Source: Desulfopila aestuarii DSM 18488 (lineage in GTDB: Bacteria; Desulfobacterota; Desulfobulbia; Desulfobulbales; Desulfocapsaceae). From it: 64,000 bases of DNA. The position numbers were made by a program, and so were the translations under genes. The stretch spans positions 248,001-312,000 of the forward strand of contig NZ_FRFE01000003.1 in NCBI RefSeq assembly GCF_900143695.1, written 5' to 3'. Each line of letters starts with the position of its first letter. The stretch's first letter is position 1. This document shows, one piece after another, positions 60,801 through 64,000 of the stretch. Below the pieces are notes generated by a model. That model did no database searches, had not been told where the DNA came from, and worked only from the letters and a program-made list of their open reading frames with translations.

Positions 60801-62906
60801 TCAGCACTCGAGATAAAACTCGTATGGGATAGACGACTTGTCAAAGTGGCGCAACACTTTCTGCAGGATAAACAGTGTTGGGGCATTGAAGCTCAGCTGC
60901 CACGCAGGTTCCAGGGTAGAGTAACTTGACAGCAACTGCAGATTGACGACCTCCATTTCCTCTGGAGCCTCCATCAGCGCCTTCATCACCTCAGCCCTGG
61001 CCGCCCGCAGGATATGCAGATCCTGCACCTTGCGGACATTGGTGTCACGTAGTTGCCAGGTGATATTCACCGCATCTTCACGCCGGAACTTGATGGACTG
61101 CAATCGATCACATTTCTTGTGATGCACCGACAGCCCCTTTTCCGTCAGCAGGGCGCAATTGTCCTTGGCGGTGGGGTTGGGTTTGCAGCAGGAGGAAAGC
61201 TTCACACAGACAGGATCGAGAGTCGTGAGCTGCACCTTGTTAAAGGCTCCGGTAGGGGTAAAGAGCGGTGATTGTCCATTATAGAGGTCTGATTTTATTC
61301 GACTCATCACATCGTAGAGCCTGATCCGCCCCTCGCCAATCCGCCCGTACAGTTCATCGGCACTGTCGATATTAAAGGGCACCAGAATCTTTAAAAGTGA
61401 CTCCCCTTCCATCACATGGAACGGAAAACCATATCTCAGCATCTCCTGTCTGAGAAGCGATTCACCCACCTCTCGCGTCACCTTCCGGCGTCTCTCCCGA
61501 AAGCCTCTGGTCAACTCGGCCCTGGCTCTTGGCGTTTTGCAGATATTGATCACATGCTGCTCGAAGCGTACCGGTTCCTTGGCCCGGATGATGCGAACCA
61601 TCGCCCCGTCCTCAAGGATATGGTCGGGGGCGACCCTGGTGTTGCGAATCATGCCACCCATGCAGGTGCGACCGATCTCGGTGTGCACCCGGAAAGCAAA
61701 GTCCAATACCGTCGATTTGAATGGCAGACAGATCAGGTCACCCTGCGGAGTGTAGGTATAAATTTCTTTTTTGCCGCTGGCGGCGATGACGTCGCGGTAG
61801 GAAAACGACTCGTCGGAGCTCAGTACATCAAAGAGTTCCTGAATCTCTTTAACAAACTGTCCCTGTTTTCCAGTCTTGGAACTCCAGTTGCGAAACAGGC
61901 CCCGCTGGGCCTTGCGGGCCATCTCGTGGGTGCGGATTTTAAAGAGGTATTTCTGGCCGGAGATGATCGCTCTGGCATGCAGCCCCTGATAACCGGTGGG
62001 CTTGGGATTGGCAATAAAGTCACGAATGGTGCGGGGGATAGGCCGGAAGGTCTCGTTGACAACGCCTAAGGCCCGGTAACAGGAGTGGCGATCGTTGACC
62101 ACGATCAGGATCTCCATGGGGGTCTCGATTCGTTTTAACAACAACCTGTTGGTCACGTCAAAATAGGCCCACAACTCCTTGGTGCGCATGTTAACACCGG
62201 CATCGAGTTCGTAGGCCTTCATCGCCCGATTGAGATTATCGACAATTTCAAGCGCCACTGGCGATTCGTTGAGCTGGCGGATCTGGCTGTTGAGCTTGGC
62301 GCCCTGCTTTGGATATTTAAAGAGTAGCGCGAGATTGTACATCTGCCGTTTCAGATTGAACAGCCCGAAAACTGTTGCCAGCGGCGCGTAGATGTCGATG
62401 GTCTCATCGGCAATGCGCTGACGTTTTTTGCGCGGTAACGCCTGGAGAGTGCGAAGATTGTGCAACCGGTCGGCCAGCTTCACCAGCATAACCTCGGGCC
62501 GGAGCGCAGCACCGGAGAAGATTTTTCGGTGAGTACGCTGTGAATCCTGCTGTTTTGAGCCGGAGACGTGAGTTACCTTGGTGCACCCTTCGACGATTGC
62601 CTGGACATAGCTTCCAAAACGTTTTCCCACAACCTCTGCTGTCACTTCCGGAACATCTTCTACAGTATCATGCAATAGCGCAGCGGCCAGGATTTCCGGA
62701 TGAGTAATGTCCATTTCCTCGGCCAGAATTTTGGCTACGGAACAGGGATGGAGGATGTAGGCGTCTCCAGACTTACGCCACTGTTCGAAGTGGGCCTCGA
62801 TGGCAAAATCCAGCGCATCCCAGAAAACTACCTGTTCGGGCATGTCTCCCAGCAGCTCACGCATCTGGTGACGATAGCCGTCAATATCGAAAGGAATGCG
62901 CCGCAT
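60801..62906 (-). CDS. RelA/SpoT-family protein, probable (p)ppGpp hydrolase with degenerate synthetase
   Basis: A 701-residue long-RSH homologue. The HD hydrolase domain looks intact: His53, His79-Asp80, Glu83-Asp84 (LLHDTVEDV) and Asp145 in KLADRLHNLRT. The synthetase region (about 264-341) is short and damaged. The RxKxxYS segment is missing, the usual RFKDYIA is RTIRDFIA, GYQGLH is kept, and the catalytic EIQIRT reads LFKIRT (321-326), so its Glu is lost. A TGS domain follows at about 381-440, then a Cys-containing region with SSCCKPNP near 575-590 and an ACT-like tail. It should degrade (p)ppGpp and be unable to make it. It lies opposite aat and its partner gene. Confidence 0.88.
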   Translation of the reverse strand: MRRIPFDIDGYRHQMRELLGDMPEQVVFWDALDFAIEAHFEQWRKSGDAYILHPCSVAKILAEEMDITHPEILAAALLHDTVEDVPEVTAEVVGKRFGSYVQAIVEGCTKVTHVSGSKQQDSQRTHRKIFSGAALRPEVMLVKLADRLHNLRTLQALPRKKRQRIADETIDIYAPLATVFGLFNLKRQMYNLALLFKYPKQGAKLNSQIRQLNESPVALEIVDNLNRAMKAYELDAGVNMRTKELWAYFDVTNRLLLKRIETPMEILIVVNDRHSCYRALGVVNETFRPIPRTIRDFIANPKPTGYQGLHARAIISGQKYLFKIRTHEMARKAQRGLFRNWSSKTGKQGQFVKEIQELFDVLSSDESFSYRDVIAASGKKEIYTYTPQGDLICLPFKSTVLDFAFRVHTEIGRTCMGGMIRNTRVAPDHILEDGAMVRIIRAKEPVRFEQHVINICKTPRARAELTRGFRERRRKVTREVGESLLRQEMLRYGFPFHVMEGESLLKILVPFNIDSADELYGRIGEGRIRLYDVMSRIKSDLYNGQSPLFTPTGAFNKVQLTTLDPVCVKLSSCCKPNPTAKDNCALLTEKGLSVHHKKCDRLQSIKFRREDAVNITWQLRDTNVRKVQDLHILRAARAEVMKALMEAPEEMEVVNLQLLSSYSTLEPAWQLSFNAPTLFILQKVLRHFDKSSIPYEFYLEC

Positions 62907-63094
62907 ACTCTCCTTTTAACCGGGTGTCGAAACCACACAACACCCAGCAATTCCACACCGTAACCTGCGATTTCTCGCAGATTACTTATTAATTAATCAA
63001 TTAGTTACAGATGCCAACAGTCCTGCCAACTGCTGAAGGCGGGCACGAAGGGACATACCCGCATGACGTTTTCATTGTCCGCACGGCTTATTTC
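62907..63094. other. Divergent spacer between the RSH gene and rnr
   Basis: Holds the inverted repeat CTGCGA-TTTC-TCGCAG (62965-62980) and an AT-rich stretch (ATTACTTATTAATTAATCAA, 62981-63000) which could carry the minus-strand promoter. Nothing coding is seen. Confidence 0.4.
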
Positions 63095-63123
63095 TTTCCA
63101 TACCAACAACTGCGTGCTACACT
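63095..63123 (+). promoter_or_regulatory. Promoter candidate for rnr
   Basis: -35 TTTCCA (63095-63100), 17-base spacer and extended -10 TGC-TACACT (-10 at 63118-63123). Both boxes match 4 of 6 consensus bases. Confidence 0.4.
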
Positions 63124-63205
63124 TGAAAAAAACAGCAGAAATTACCGAAACAACCTCGATTTACTCTAACAGACTTCCCCATGGAGGGGGAACCAAAAAA
63201 AAATT

Positions 63206-64000
63206 ATGGCTCAAAAAAGATTCAAGCCCAAAAAAGCCCGCCACCATGCACCCCGCGACCGACAACGCCCGCAGAAACGCCACATCTCCCAGGTTCTTGA
63301 AAATACAATTATTGGGTACCTCTATAGAACCGGCGCTCCTGCCAGCATGACCGAAATCGCCAGAGAGACAAGTGGCAAACGCACCCTGAGCCACGAGCTG
63401 AAAGCTGCATTTGACCATCTGTTACAGGAAAAATCCATCCTCAAAACCGACAAAAAGAACTTTACCTTGTCTCCGACCGCACCCCTCTATACAGGAACTT
63501 TACAGCAACACCCCAAAGGATTCGGCTTTGTCATTGTCTCGAAAAAAGAGAACAATGCCCCAGAACTGCAACGTGACGTCCATGTTGCCGCTGCCCAGCT
63601 CGCCGGTGCGGTGCACGGAGATGTGGTGCTGGTGCGTGTCCACGGATCAGCATCCGCCTCTCGTCCGGAAGGTTCAATCATCGCCATAATCGAACGGGGC
63701 CCCGATACCGTCGCCGGTTTTTTCAAGCGTGAGAAACATGGCGCGTTCGTCTATCCCGAAGATGTCCGTTATCCGTTTGTCATCCAGGTCGATGCGGCCA
63801 AGCATGCGGAGCTTGAAAGCGGCATCGTGGTCATCACCCAGGTGAGGATACCCGAAAATGCCGGAAGAACCATCAGTGGTAAAATTATCGAAGTTCTCGG
63901 CTCACCCGACAATATCGACGTGCAAATGCGGCTTGTCATCGAGAAATTCCGGCTGCCCCACGAGTTCAGCGAAGAAAGCATGGCCCAGGCGGCCGCAATC
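63206..64000 (+). CDS. rnr: Ribonuclease R (5' part only)
   Basis: Processive 3'-5' exoribonuclease for structured RNA and tmRNA-tagged mRNA decay. The frame opens at ATG 63206 and runs to the window end without a stop, 265 codons. It starts with a very basic tail (MAQKRFKPKKARHHAPRDRQ), then an RNase R-type winged helix with HISQVLENTIIGYLYRTG and SMTEIARET. Cold-shock domain 1 follows at about 95-140 (YTGTLQQHPKGFGFVIVSKK, then DVHVAA), and CSD2 at about 165-215 (VAGFFKREKHGAFVYPEDVR). The RNB catalytic domain lies beyond the window. The only GGAGG is 15 bases before the ATG, an unusually long spacing. RNase II was considered; the basic tail and helix-turn-helix favour RNase R. Confidence 0.92.
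   Translation, partial: MAQKRFKPKKARHHAPRDRQRPQKRHISQVLENTIIGYLYRTGAPASMTEIARETSGKRTLSHELKAAFDHLLQEKSILKTDKKNFTLSPTAPLYTGTLQQHPKGFGFVIVSKKENNAPELQRDVHVAAAQLAGAVHGDVVLVRVHGSASASRPEGSIIAIIERGPDTVAGFFKREKHGAFVYPEDVRYPFVIQVDAAKHAELESGIVVITQVRIPENAGRTISGKIIEVLGSPDNIDVQMRLVIEKFRLPHEFSEESMAQAAAI

Overview
The window reads as a chromosome segment from a sulfate-reducing bacterium of the Desulfobacterota, most likely the Desulfobulbales/Desulfobulbaceae group. The main evidence is a complete aprBA-qmoABC block (adenylylsulfate reductase plus its quinone-interacting electron-transfer complex) embedded in otherwise bacterial housekeeping operons. The species assignment is inference; no rRNA gene is present to settle it. 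I see no insertion sequence, phage, CRISPR array or obvious island. The window is core genome and every long ORF that is not a shadow has a plausible place in it.

Layout. Positions 1-20033, all on the minus strand, hold the translation/transcription superoperon, transcribed from right to left: a tRNA cluster Thr(UGU)-Tyr-Gly-Thr(GGU), tufB, rpmG, tRNA-Trp, secE, nusG, rplK, rplA, rplJ, rplL, rpoB, rpoC, then rpsL, rpsG, fusA, tufA, rpsJ, rplC and the start of rplD. A strong promoter lies in front of the tRNA cluster, another in front of rpsL, and a perfect 15-bp hairpin separates rplL from rpoB. Positions 20352-28168 (minus) hold aprB-aprA, a terminator, then qmoA-qmoB-qmoC with its own terminator. 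Positions 28448-37358 (minus) hold ftsK, nusB, ribH, ribBA, ribE, two TPR genes flanking a zinc-finger/HEAT-like gene, and ribF. So everything up to about 37.4 kb is transcribed in one direction.

From 37.4 kb the strands mix. There is a tRNA-Leu, a divergent GTP-type PEP carboxykinase with a near-consensus promoter, a rhomboid protease, the hflK-hflC pair, a cysteine-rich unknown protein, a hexameric-type citrate synthase, polA, a fusion of a ribosome-hibernation domain to a cold-shock domain, ferrochelatase, and the cell-shape operon mreB-mreC-mreD-mrdA-rodA (minus). These are followed by tRNA-Ala, a SPOR-domain AAA protein, aat with a possible leaderless promoter, a small zinc-ribbon protein, a RelA/SpoT homologue whose synthetase domain looks ruined, and the 5' part of rnr.

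How the genes fit together: growth-rate machinery (ribosomal proteins, RNA polymerase, elongation factors, tRNAs) sits directly beside the energy-conserving sulfate-respiration genes. Cell-envelope elongation (Mre/Rod/PBP2), division/segregation (FtsK, SPOR protein) and stress or hibernation functions (SpoT-like hydrolase, HPF-cold-shock fusion, RNase R, HflKC) make up the rest. The best candidates for something under-described are the HPF-cold-shock fusion, the probable hydrolase-only SpoT-like protein, the TPR/HEAT trio inside the riboflavin cluster, and the small cysteine-rich unknowns.
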